Assembly (NCBI GenBank): GCA_014361085.1
Contig: JACIWG010000096.1
Coordinates: 1 to 6,015 of the forward strand
DNA length: 6,015 nucleotides
Direction of reading: 5' to 3'
DNA from: Nitrososphaeria archaeon
Lineage (GTDB): Archaea; Thermoproteota; Nitrososphaeria; JACIWG01
The position numbers and the translations under genes are program-made. Below are positions 1-5,876 of the stretch, piece after piece (within the stretch, counting starts at the first letter, position 1; every line of letters begins with the position of its first letter). Below the pieces are notes generated by a model. The model was not told the DNA's origin. It was given only the letters and a program-made list of their open reading frames with translations, and did no database searches.

Positions 1-1
1 G

Positions 2-697
2 CATATCATGTTTTTTGTTATATTAGCATTACTCAGCTTTTCAGCAACCTTTATTCTTTTAAGGGTGAAAGAGAAAGGGAATTTTAAGCATATTGAAAAT
101 AGGTCGTGGGTGCCAAGAAAGTCCTTAGGCATTCTCTTAAAATATACTTTGACAGGAGCAATACTAGCTTTTGGAGCAGGATTATTCGTACCCCTTATGG
201 CAAGATGGTTTTATCTAAAGTATGGTATAACAGATGCTTACAGTGGTCCAATACTTGGCATATCTAACTTATTAATGGGTTTTACTAACCTCGCAGTTCC
301 AGCGCTCGCTAGAAAGCTTGGAGTAGTTAACTCTATTGTAGTAACACAAAGTGCTTCAACAATATTCATGTTTTCAATACCCCTTTCTCCAACCTATATT
401 GTAGCAAGCGTTCTATATATTATTAGAACCTTTCTTATGAACATGGCTAACCCTCTTCAACAGTCTCTAATAATGGGGCTCGTTGCCGAAGATGAGAGAG
501 GAGCTGCATCTGGTATAAGTTCATCTCTTTGGAGATTACCTAATTCGATAAGTGCAACCTTTGGTGCAATGCTAATGGGTGAAGGACATTTAAATGAACC
601 TTTCTATGTCGCAACAGTTCTCTACATAGTATCAATATTGTTGTTTTGGATTTTATTTAGAAGAATAAAGTTGCCTGAGGAAATGATCAAAATATAA
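2..697 (+). CDS. MFS transporter, C-terminal half (5' end outside window)
   Basis: This is an integral membrane protein of the major facilitator superfamily, probably exporting a small molecule. The substrate cannot be told. The frame is open to the left edge (codons for His and Ile precede the first Met at 8), so the true start lies outside and only about 231 residues remain. Counting from Met 8, hydrophobic segments fall near residues 1-20, 43-68, 80-102, 106-126, 128-150, 168-190 and 197-217, which fits TM6-TM12 of a 12-TM transporter. The stretch around residues 145-191 (NMANPLQQSLIMGLV, then a charged EDERG loop, then GISSSLWRLP and a small-residue-rich helix) is typical of the TM10-TM11 region of MFS_1 drug/metabolite efflux proteins. 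It ends in two consecutive stops (TAA TAG) and is convergent with the next gene. Family assignment is from sequence character, without a profile search. Confidence 0.8.
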   Translation, partial: HIMFFVILALLSFSATFILLRVKEKGNFKHIENRSWVPRKSLGILLKYTLTGAILAFGAGLFVPLMARWFYLKYGITDAYSGPILGISNLLMGFTNLAVPALARKLGVVNSIVVTQSASTIFMFSIPLSPTYIVASVLYIIRTFLMNMANPLQQSLIMGLVAEDERGAASGISSSLWRLPNSISATFGAMLMGEGHLNEPFYVATVLYIVSILLFWILFRRIKLPEEMIKI

Positions 698-740
698 TAG
701 TTTAACAGGACTTAGAATCAATACACTTCGTGTGGTTAAC
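698..740. other. Short convergent intergenic spacer
   Basis: These 43 bases separate the stops of the MFS gene (+) and the flippase-like gene (-). They contain only a weak hairpin, ACAC-TTC-GTGT at 723-733, with no long T-tract on either strand. I see no convincing terminator here, although termination of both transcripts must occur in or near it. Confidence 0.35.
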
Positions 741-1778
741 TCACCTTCTTCTTGTGTATAAAATAAATGCTATACCTCCTATTAATGCTTCCAACCACAT
801 CATTATAAATCTAATCATCATTGTAGCTGCCACACTAATACTTAACGGAATACCTGCTAACGTATATAGTCCAGACATTATTGTTTCAACAATTCCAATC
901 ATTCCAGGTATCCCGACTGGAACTATTTGCACAGTAATTCCTATTGTGTATACTGCTACAATTAAAGCAAAGGGTATTGGATAGTTTAGTGATTGAAAAA
1001 CAAAGTAGGCTACAGCTACATCAAGGAGCCAGAAAAATATCGCAAATATTAAAGATAAAAATAGTGGGCGTCTTCTATAACCTAACATCTTTAGAGAAAA
1101 TTCGAATTCTTCAAAAACCTTTTGTAAAGAATCTCTGAGTCTTGAAGGATTTTTCTTGTAGACTAATTTTTCTATCAAACCAGCTATTTTAAAGACAATT
1201 TTAATTGTAATCTTTGGTTTAATCCATAGCATAAGCAGTAGAAGAAAACCAAAGCTTATGACTGTTGAGATAAGTATGAGTATAGTGGATAGATATGTGG
1301 GAAGGTTATAGGCTATTAGAAAGTAAATGAGTCCTAGAATGGATCCGAGCATAAATGGAATAAAACACAAAATTCTATGTATGAACACTGTTGCCGCAGC
1401 ATTCCCATAACCACTATTAGTTTCTTTAACAGCATACCATATTCTAAATACTTCACCACTAATTGAGGCGGTGGGAACTATTATGTTAAAGAAAACGCTT
1501 ATCCACACTCCTTCAAAGGCCCTCAGAAACTTTAATTTAATACCAGACGAATTCAGCAACAGTGTCCATGAGATTGTATAGAATATTACTCCAACAAACA
1601 TTGAGGTAAAGCCTAGAAAAAAATTGATTTTATCAGAAGCTAACATGACTTCTATAACAGAATTGAAGTCAGATAATATCATAAAAATTGTTAGTATAAA
1701 AAGACCAATTGACAAAAGTGCAATATGCTTTTTAGTAAACTTAGGCCTACCTTCCATTGAAGCAGTTTCAGTGACCAT
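741..1778 (-). CDS. Flippase-like integral membrane protein (LPG_synthase_TM / UPF0104 family)
   Basis: This 345-residue polytopic membrane protein belongs to the family that includes the membrane domain of MprF and archaeal proteins such as AglD. Members are linked to lipid-linked substrate translocation or modification; the exact role here is unknown. A short basic N-terminus (about residues 1-17) precedes some eight hydrophobic segments near 19-36, 52-75, 90-102, 130-157, 162-186, 238-262, 268-290 and 312-342. Family landmarks are the PTASISGEVFR stretch (102-112, with Gly108-Glu109 and Arg112), the HR pair at 134-135, and the re-entrant-like VGIPGMIGIVE motif (288-298, ending in Glu298). 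A charged cytoplasmic loop lies at about 203-236. The start at 1778 is preferred over Met8 because a TATA box lies 31 bases upstream and no Shine-Dalgarno is present, as expected of a leaderless message. The gene is divergent from etfB. Archaeal stand-alone members often sit near cell-surface or glycosylation genes, but none is visible here. Confidence 0.82.
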   Translation of the reverse strand: MVTETASMEGRPKFTKKHIALLSIGLFILTIFMILSDFNSVIEVMLASDKINFFLGFTSMFVGVIFYTISWTLLLNSSGIKLKFLRAFEGVWISVFFNIIVPTASISGEVFRIWYAVKETNSGYGNAAATVFIHRILCFIPFMLGSILGLIYFLIAYNLPTYLSTILILISTVISFGFLLLLMLWIKPKITIKIVFKIAGLIEKLVYKKNPSRLRDSLQKVFEEFEFSLKMLGYRRRPLFLSLIFAIFFWLLDVAVAYFVFQSLNYPIPFALIVAVYTIGITVQIVPVGIPGMIGIVETIMSGLYTLAGIPLSISVAATMMIRFIMMWLEALIGGIAFILYTRRR

Positions 1779-1801
1779 CTATCTTGGGATAAAGTTTATT
1801 A

Positions 1802-1820
1802 TATATAAATGAAACTTTAA
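1802..1820 (-). promoter_or_regulatory. Archaeal TATA promoter of the flippase-like gene
   Basis: Read on the minus strand, TTTATATA runs from 1809 to 1802, with its first T 31 bases before the ATG at 1778. The predicted start of transcription, about 25 bases past the box centre, falls at about 1780, so the message should be leaderless or nearly so. The upstream bases (TTAAAGTTTC) give only a weak BRE. No ribosome-binding site lies between the box and the ATG. Confidence 0.65.
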
Positions 1821-1825
1821 AAAAT

Positions 1826-1842
1826 GGGGAAATTTTATATAA
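1826..1842 (+). promoter_or_regulatory. BRE/TATA promoter of the etfB-etfA-dehydrogenase operon
   Basis: A purine-rich BRE-like GGGGAAA (1826-1832) is followed by TTTATATAA (1834-1842). The first T of the box is 33 bases before the ATG at 1867, which puts the predicted transcription start within about 3 bases of the start codon. There is no Shine-Dalgarno upstream of etfB. It sits back-to-back with the flippase promoter in an 88-base divergent region, leaving little room for separate regulator sites. Confidence 0.72.
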
Positions 1843-1866
1843 TATTTTTTAGAATGTGTCGATAAC

Positions 1867-2664
1867 ATGACATTAAAGATAATTGTTCTCATAAAACAAG
1901 TGCCCGACATTGAAAAGGTCAGATTTGATGTTGAAACTGGAAGAATAGACCGAAGTTCTGCTCCCGCCGAAATTAATCCATTCGATTTAAATGCTCTAGA
2001 GGCTGCAGCCCAGATTAAAGAAAAGGTTGGAGGATACATAATTGCATTAAGTATGGGACCACCTCAAGCTGTAAGTTCCTTAAAGGATGCGATGGCTAGA
2101 GGTGCTGATGAAGCAATATTGTTGGAAGATAAAAAGTTTGCTGGAGCAGATACTTGGGCTACATCTTATACACTTGCTGGTGCAATTAAAAAGATTGGAG
2201 AATATGATATCATTTTATGTGGAGAGAAGACTGTTGATGGAGACACGGGTCAGGTTGGCGCTGAAGTTGCGGAACAACTTAGTATTCCACATGTATATTA
2301 TGTTTCAAAGATTGTTGATGTAAGTGACAAAAATATTGTTGTAGTTTCTGAAATGAATGACGCATCATATACTATTGAGGCGACTTATCCGGTTCTGGTT
2401 AGTGTGACTAAGGATGTGAACAAGCCTAGGTTGCCAACTTTAAAGGATAAGCTTAGGGCGATGAAAAGTGATGTTAAAGTTTGGCATGCCGCAGACTTGG
2501 AAGGGATTATTGACTTAAATTGTGTTGGCTACTTTGGCTCGCCAACAAATGTTCATAAGGTTGTTATACCTCAAGAGAGGTTTAGGGAGGGTAAGATTTT
2601 TAGAAGCGTTAATGAGGGATTAGAGAACATTTTAAATGTTCTTGTGAAAAAGAGGTTGATATAA
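1867..2664 (+). CDS. etfB: Electron transfer flavoprotein beta subunit, bifurcating type
   Basis: This is the beta subunit of a heterodimeric ETF that passes electrons between a flavin dehydrogenase and its acceptors. Its 265 residues match the usual family length. Visible family features are KQVPD (10-14), NPFDLNALEAA (37-47), MGPPQA (63-68), MARGADEAILL (76-86), FAGADTWATSYTLAGAI (91-107), CGEKTVDGDTGQVGAEVAEQ (118-137) and the C-terminal PVLVSVTKDVNKPRLP segment (175-190), which supplies the recognition-loop/arm region. The D124-G-D-T-x-Q129-V-G form of the nucleotide-binding loop is that of bifurcating ETFs, where EtfB binds a second FAD. Non-bifurcating ETFs bind AMP and carry a D-D-x-x-Q-T-like loop. 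It is the first gene of a three-gene operon, read from a near-leaderless message. The bifurcating assignment is inference from this signature and from gene context. Confidence 0.93.
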   Translation: MTLKIIVLIKQVPDIEKVRFDVETGRIDRSSAPAEINPFDLNALEAAAQIKEKVGGYIIALSMGPPQAVSSLKDAMARGADEAILLEDKKFAGADTWATSYTLAGAIKKIGEYDIILCGEKTVDGDTGQVGAEVAEQLSIPHVYYVSKIVDVSDKNIVVVSEMNDASYTIEATYPVLVSVTKDVNKPRLPTLKDKLRAMKSDVKVWHAADLEGIIDLNCVGYFGSPTNVHKVVIPQERFREGKIFRSVNEGLENILNVLVKKRLI

Positions 2665-2666
2665 AA

Positions 2667-3665
2667 ATGGAATCCTATCGTAGCAAGATCTTTGTTCTAA
2701 CAGAACTTAGAGATGGAGGATTTCATCCAATTTCTTTTGAACTTTTAGGTAAGGGTAGGGAAATAGCTGAGAGATTAGGTGGAGAGCTTTGCGCCATTGT
2801 TATGGGAAATCAAGTAGGTAAAGATGCTTGCATGGAGCTTATATATTATGGTGCAGACAAAGTGTTTTTATATAACAGTGAACTTTTTTCTGGTCCGAAT
2901 ATAATCAACTTTAAGCATAATCTTGTTAGACTAGTTGAAGAGGAGAAACCAGACATATTTTTGGTTGGGGCAACACACTTTGGAAGATCCTTAGCTCCAA
3001 GAGTTGCCGCAGCACTTAAAACAGGATTAACCGCAGACTGTATAGATTTAGAAGTTGATGAAAAAGGTGAACTTATACAGATTAGGCCAGCGTTTACTGG
3101 AAACATCCTTGCACATATTAAAACCAAAACCAAACCTGTGATGACAACAGTAAGATATAAGGTGATGAACGCTTGCCCTAGAAATTCGAAGAGAAGGGGT
3201 GCAGTTATAGTTAAAGAGGCTGAAGAGCCTAGGGAAAGGAATGTTAAATTTGTTGGAAAATATGGTACAAGAAAATTGAATATTGCTGATGCGGAAGTCA
3301 TAGTTTCTGGCGGAAGAGGTCTAGGTTCCCCAGATGGATTTAATCTACTAAAGGAGCTTGCAGACTTATTGGGTGGAGTTGTAGGATCAAGTAGAACCCC
3401 AGTTGATGAAGGCTGGATAAGTAAGGAGCATCAGGTGGGATTCAGTGGAAACACGGTTAAACCAAAACTTTATATTGCATGTGGAATTTCTGGTTCACCA
3501 CAACATCTTGCTGGAATGAAGGATTCTGAAACGATCATTGCAATAAATGTTGACCCTTCAGCACCAATATTTAAGGTTGCAGATTATGGAATAGTTGGAG
3601 ACCTATATGAGGTTATACCCCTTTTAATTAAGGAGATAAAGGCAAGGAAGGTGAGGAAATGTTGA
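2667..3665 (+). CDS. etfA: Electron transfer flavoprotein alpha subunit
   Basis: The alpha subunit of ETF carries the mobile FAD domain that shuttles electrons to the dehydrogenase. Its 332 residues are standard for EtfA without an extra ferredoxin domain. The N-terminal alpha/beta domain (about 5-185) begins directly at FVLTELRDGGFHPISFELLGKG. FAD-domain motifs are SGGRGLG (214-220), SSRTPVDEGW (241-250), HQVGFSGNTVKPKLYIACG (255-273), GISGSPQHLAGM (273-284) and DPSAPIFKVADYGIVGDL (296-313). Two positions depart from the commonest form: QVGQTG is here QVGFSG (Ser replaces the usual Thr near flavin N5), and GISGAIQH is GISGSPQH. No Cys cluster for Fe-S is present at the N-terminus. The gene starts 2 bases after the etfB stop, with an AGAGGTTGAT Shine-Dalgarno-like tract at 2651-2660. 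It overlaps the next gene by 7 bases, implying translational coupling and a joint complex. Confidence 0.94.
   Translation: MESYRSKIFVLTELRDGGFHPISFELLGKGREIAERLGGELCAIVMGNQVGKDACMELIYYGADKVFLYNSELFSGPNIINFKHNLVRLVEEEKPDIFLVGATHFGRSLAPRVAAALKTGLTADCIDLEVDEKGELIQIRPAFTGNILAHIKTKTKPVMTTVRYKVMNACPRNSKRRGAVIVKEAEEPRERNVKFVGKYGTRKLNIADAEVIVSGGRGLGSPDGFNLLKELADLLGGVVGSSRTPVDEGWISKEHQVGFSGNTVKPKLYIACGISGSPQHLAGMKDSETIIAINVDPSAPIFKVADYGIVGDLYEVIPLLIKEIKARKVRKC
3650..3656 (+). promoter_or_regulatory. Shine-Dalgarno site for the dehydrogenase gene, inside etfA
   Basis: GGTGAGG lies within the last codons of etfA, just before the ATG at 3659, and supports that start. It shows that internal operon genes here use Shine-Dalgarno initiation, while the first genes do not. 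Confidence 0.6.
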
Positions 3666-5026
3666 TTAAAGAAGTTGTTGATAGACTGGTTGATATTGTT
3701 GGAAGGGATGCGGTTATAGATAAGAGGGAGCTTATGGAAAGCTACCTTTTTGATGAAACATGCTTGCCAGTTAGACCTCAAGCTGCATCAAACTGTATAC
3801 TGGTTAGGCCAAACACTAGTGAACAAATTTCAGAAATTTTGAAGCTTGCAAACGAGAAAAGGATTCCAGTTTATCCTAGAGGAGGGGGCACAGGACTTGT
3901 CGGAGGAGCTGTACCGACAAGAGATGGTATAATAGTTTCTCTAGAGAGATTGGATGCAATAGAGGTTGATAAAGAGAATTTGATGGCTACAGTTGGTGCT
4001 GGAGCAACTTTAGGTAAACTGCTTAAAGCAGCGGATGAAGCGGGACTATCATTCCCACCTCATCCCGGTGATGAGGGGGCACAGATTGGTGGGCTTGTTG
4101 TATGTAATGCTGGTGGAGCAAGGGCTGTTAAACATGGTATAATGAGAAACTTTGTTAAAGGAGTTGAAGTTGTTCTCCCAACTGGTGAAATTGTAAACTT
4201 CGGTGGAAAACTTTTGAAGGACAACATGGGCTACAGTCTCCTACATTTAATCATAGGCAGCGAGGGAACTTTGGGTATAGTTACAAAGGCTGTGATAAAA
4301 CTTACTCCAAAGGCACCCTACACTCTAACACTTCTTCTACCATTTAACACAAGACATGATGCCTTAAACACTGTGCCAAAGATATTGTATGCGGGAATAA
4401 CGCCACTTGCACTGGAGTATGTTGAAAGCGAAGTTATGAGAATATCTGCTGAACATTTAAGTGAAAAATGGAATGTTGAGGGAAACGTTTTCCTCCTAGC
4501 AATATTGTCTGGAGAAGAAAGTGCAGTTTACTCTGAGGCAGAAAAGATTTCACAAATTTGTATTGAAGGTGGCGGTCTTGAGCCGTCAATTGCGGAAAGA
4601 CGTGATGAGCAGGAGGCTATTCTCAAGATTAGAAGCAATATATTTACGGCACTTAAAAAAGATTACATGGATATTTTTGACACAACCGTACCACCTTCAG
4701 CCATCGGAAAATTGGCAGATGAAATAGACAAGATAGCTGAAAAGTATAATGCATACATTCCAGTATATGGGCATGCAGCCGACGGAAATGTTCACTCGCA
4801 TGTTATGAAAAAGGATGCAGACAAATATGATGGAATAAAAAGTGAAATATATGAGGCGGCAATAAAGCTTGGCGGAGTTATTACAGGAGAACATGGTATA
4901 GGAAAGATAAGGGTAAAGGAGCTTTCAAGACTAGTACATCCAAAAAGTTTAGAGATTATGAAGGGAATAAAAAAGCTGTTTGATCCAAACAACATCCTTA
5001 ACCCATCAACAGTAGTAGAAATATAA
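3659..5026 (+). CDS. lctD: FAD-dependent 2-hydroxyacid (lactate/glycolate) dehydrogenase, GlcD/LctD type
   Basis: This flavoprotein of the vanillyl-alcohol-oxidase/PCMH fold oxidises a 2-hydroxyacid, most likely lactate (or glycolate or a related acid), to the 2-oxoacid. Its 455 residues are full length. The FAD_binding_4 domain spans about 40-220, with PRGGGTGLVGGAVP (73-86), PPHPGDEGAQIGGLVVCNAG (133-152) followed by GARAVKHG, and GSEGTLGIVTKAVIKL (200-215). The C-terminal FAD_oxidase_C domain has TTVPPSAI (342-349), GHAADGNVHSH (371-381), GEHGIGK (410-416) and the closing FDPNNILNP (441-449). His372 and His379, with Glu411-His412, correspond to the conserved metal/substrate site of the D-2-hydroxyacid dehydrogenase branch. 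Position 374 is Ala, where bacterial GlcD usually has Gly. No GlcE/GlcF Fe-S partner is adjacent; the genes just upstream encode EtfB and EtfA, so ETF is the probable electron partner, as in LctBCD. Exact substrate and stereospecificity cannot be read from the sequence. Confidence 0.9.
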   Translation: MLIKEVVDRLVDIVGRDAVIDKRELMESYLFDETCLPVRPQAASNCILVRPNTSEQISEILKLANEKRIPVYPRGGGTGLVGGAVPTRDGIIVSLERLDAIEVDKENLMATVGAGATLGKLLKAADEAGLSFPPHPGDEGAQIGGLVVCNAGGARAVKHGIMRNFVKGVEVVLPTGEIVNFGGKLLKDNMGYSLLHLIIGSEGTLGIVTKAVIKLTPKAPYTLTLLLPFNTRHDALNTVPKILYAGITPLALEYVESEVMRISAEHLSEKWNVEGNVFLLAILSGEESAVYSEAEKISQICIEGGGLEPSIAERRDEQEAILKIRSNIFTALKKDYMDIFDTTVPPSAIGKLADEIDKIAEKYNAYIPVYGHAADGNVHSHVMKKDADKYDGIKSEIYEAAIKLGGVITGEHGIGKIRVKELSRLVHPKSLEIMKGIKKLFDPNNILNPSTVVEI

Positions 5027-5031
5027 TATTT

Positions 5032-5061
5032 ACCTATGGCTAAAGCCACGGTTTCCTTTTT
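5032..5061 (+). terminator. Probable terminator of the etfBA-dehydrogenase operon
   Basis: Six bases after the dehydrogenase stop, ACC-TA-TGGC-TAAA-GCCA-C-GGT can fold into a two-part stem (TGGC/GCCA capped by TAAA, then ACC/GGT across a small internal loop). The T-rich tract TTTCCTTTTT (5052-5061) follows directly. Hairpin plus T-tract at the end of a compact operon makes this a credible termination site. Archaeal termination depends mainly on the T-tract, so the hairpin may be secondary. Confidence 0.55.
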
Positions 5062-5173
5062 GCAACCTCCATCTACAGAATCTCTTAAATATTGTCAAGT
5101 TAACCTCAATCACATAAGTTTATAGTCACCATAACAGTCTAAACTCTATCAAATTTGGGCTAGTCGATTATTT

Positions 5174-5187
5174 CGAAAGTTTTAAAT
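5174..5187 (+). promoter_or_regulatory. Possible upstream (second) promoter for vapBC
   Basis: CGAAAG (5174-5179, BRE-like) is followed directly by TTTTAAAT (5180-5187, TATA-like). A start would be expected near 5210-5213, giving a vapB leader of about 48 bases. It could be an alternative promoter, a promoter for a short RNA, or chance in AT-rich DNA. The region from 5062 to about 5170 shows no gene or structured element that I can support. Confidence 0.35.
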
Positions 5188-5203
5188 TGAGCGAAATACT
5201 CAA
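5187..5203. repeat. Inverted repeat TTGAG-N7-CTCAA
   Basis: TTGAG (5187-5191) and CTCAA (5199-5203) are perfect inverted arms around seven bases. They lie immediately downstream of the possible upstream TATA box, a position where a bound protein would block initiation. It is a candidate operator half of the vapBC control region. Five-base arms can occur by chance. Confidence 0.3.
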
Positions 5204-5229
5204 AATAGGGGAGAATTTATTACATAATG

Positions 5230-5237
5230 TTTAAATA
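5230..5237 (+). promoter_or_regulatory. TATA box of the vapBC operon
   Basis: TTTAAATA has its first T 30 bases before the ATG at 5260, the same geometry as the two promoters in the divergent region near 1800. The predicted transcription start coincides with the start codon, and there is no Shine-Dalgarno, so vapB should be translated from a leaderless message. A small inverted repeat, ATTA-CA-TAAT (5219-5228), sits just upstream, where TFB or a regulator would bind. Confidence 0.65.
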
Positions 5238-5258
5238 GTAATACTTTTCAGTAGTACT
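5237..5258. promoter_or_regulatory. Tandem palindrome AGTANTACT, candidate vapBC operator
   Basis: AGTAATACT (5237-5245) and AGTAGTACT (5250-5258) are each perfect 9-base palindromes around a central base. They are embedded in a 10-base direct repeat (AGTAATACTT / AGTAGTACTT) with a 13-base period. They fill the space between the TATA box and the start codon of vapB. AbrB-type antitoxins are dimers that commonly repress their own promoter, so two symmetric sites over the start point make a natural operator. Protein binding is inferred. Confidence 0.5.
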
Positions 5259-5259
5259 T

Positions 5260-5490
5260 ATGGCTGAAGAGGTGGTTTTAAAGGTAACCCGTAAGGGGCA
5301 GGTAACAATTCCTAAAACATACAGGGACATTCTTGGAATAAAAGAAGGAGATTTAGTTTACGTAAAACTAGAGGATAACATGATAGTTATATCAAAAACT
5401 GGGATACCAGAGCCAGGACAAGCGATAGGAGAAAAGAGGTTTAAGGAAATTATTGACCGGTTGGAGGAAGAAAGAAGAATATGGTTTTAG
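5260..5490 (+). CDS. vapB: SpoVT/AbrB-type antitoxin (VapB family)
   Basis: This 76-residue antitoxin and DNA-binding protein is expected to neutralise the VapC encoded next to it and to repress their shared promoter as a dimer or toxin complex. The SpoVT-AbrB swapped-hairpin domain covers about residues 4-46, with VTRKGQVTIPK (9-19) and LGIKEGDLVYVKLEDN (25-40) clearly visible. The C-terminal tail (about 50-76, with EKRFKEIIDRLEEERRIWF ending the protein) is charged and amphipathic and is the likely toxin-binding arm. The start at 5260 is set by the TATA box 30 bases upstream and the exact fit of the AbrB domain. Its last codons overlap the start of vapC by 10 bases, the usual coupling of antitoxin to toxin. 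Confidence 0.92.
   Translation: MAEEVVLKVTRKGQVTIPKTYRDILGIKEGDLVYVKLEDNMIVISKTGIPEPGQAIGEKRFKEIIDRLEEERRIWF
5463..5467 (+). promoter_or_regulatory. Ribosome-binding site for vapC, inside vapB
   Basis: GGAGG ends 13 bases before the vapC ATG at 5481. This spacing is slightly long, but the intervening AAGAAAGAAGAAT is unstructured and purine-rich. It supports the start that overlaps the end of vapB. Confidence 0.45.
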
Positions 5491-5876
5491 TGATTGATAC
5501 AAGATTTTTGATAGCGCACACACTTCCTCCTTCCGAGGATGAAAGAATAATGATAAAAGATTTTACAAAAAAGTTAGCGAAAGAAGAAATAATTATTCCT
5601 TCTATTGTTATAGTAGAATTCTTGAAAGTTGTAGGTTCAGTTATTGGAAAAGATTCGGCAAAGATAAGATTAAGGCTGTGGATTGGGTGTGGAGCAAAAA
5701 TTGTTCCTATAAATGAGGAAGTAGCTTTTGCGGCTGGAGAGATGGCTTTAGTACACAAGAATCTGCCTTTAGCTGATGCAATAATAGGGGCTGTTGCCAG
5801 ACAATTTAGAGGAAAAATAATTTCAGATGATCCACACTTTAATAGACTGGACCTTAAAACGATATGGTATAAGTAG
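5481..5876 (+). CDS. vapC: PIN-domain ribonuclease toxin VapC
   Basis: This 131-residue PIN-domain protein is expected to be a Mg2+/Mn2+-dependent endoribonuclease acting on RNA and held inactive by the AbrB-type antitoxin. The acidic PIN residues are all present: Asp6 in LVIDTRFLI, Glu46 in IVIVEFLK, Asp99 in LPLADAIIGA and Asp116/Asp117 in ISDDPHF (Asp117 is the likelier equivalent). The active site therefore looks intact. Length is typical of VapC. It starts inside the last codons of vapB, so the two are translationally coupled. Its stop is 16 bases from the convergent Rad50-like stop. The RNA target cannot be predicted from sequence. Confidence 0.92.
   Translation: MVLVIDTRFLIAHTLPPSEDERIMIKDFTKKLAKEEIIIPSIVIVEFLKVVGSVIGKDSAKIRLRLWIGCGAKIVPINEEVAFAAGEMALVHKNLPLADAIIGAVARQFRGKIISDDPHFNRLDLKTIWYK

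Noticed and set aside
723..733. Small hairpin ACAC-TTC-GTGT as terminator of the MFS gene
   Set aside because: A four-base stem without a following T-tract is too weak to call a terminator.
1779..2039. Minus-strand open frame covering the divergent promoter and the start of etfB
   Set aside because: It overlaps both the promoter region and the conserved N-terminus of EtfB, and its translation looks like no protein family.
2846..3301. 151-codon open frame on the minus strand inside etfA
   Set aside because: It mirrors the coding bias of etfA, has no promoter or ribosome-binding site, and no family features. EtfA on the other strand is unambiguous.
5032..5062. Possible remnant end of an IS200/IS605-type element (GGCTAAAGCC hairpin)
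   Set aside because: The hairpin resembles subterminal structures of such elements, but there is no TnpA/TnpB coding trace and no second end in the window. Its place right after an operon stop with a T-tract is better explained as a terminator.
5062..5170. Search for a tRNA, C/D-box RNA or riboswitch in the intergenic region
   Set aside because: I found no cloverleaf, no RTGATGA/CTGA box pair and no extended stem on either strand.
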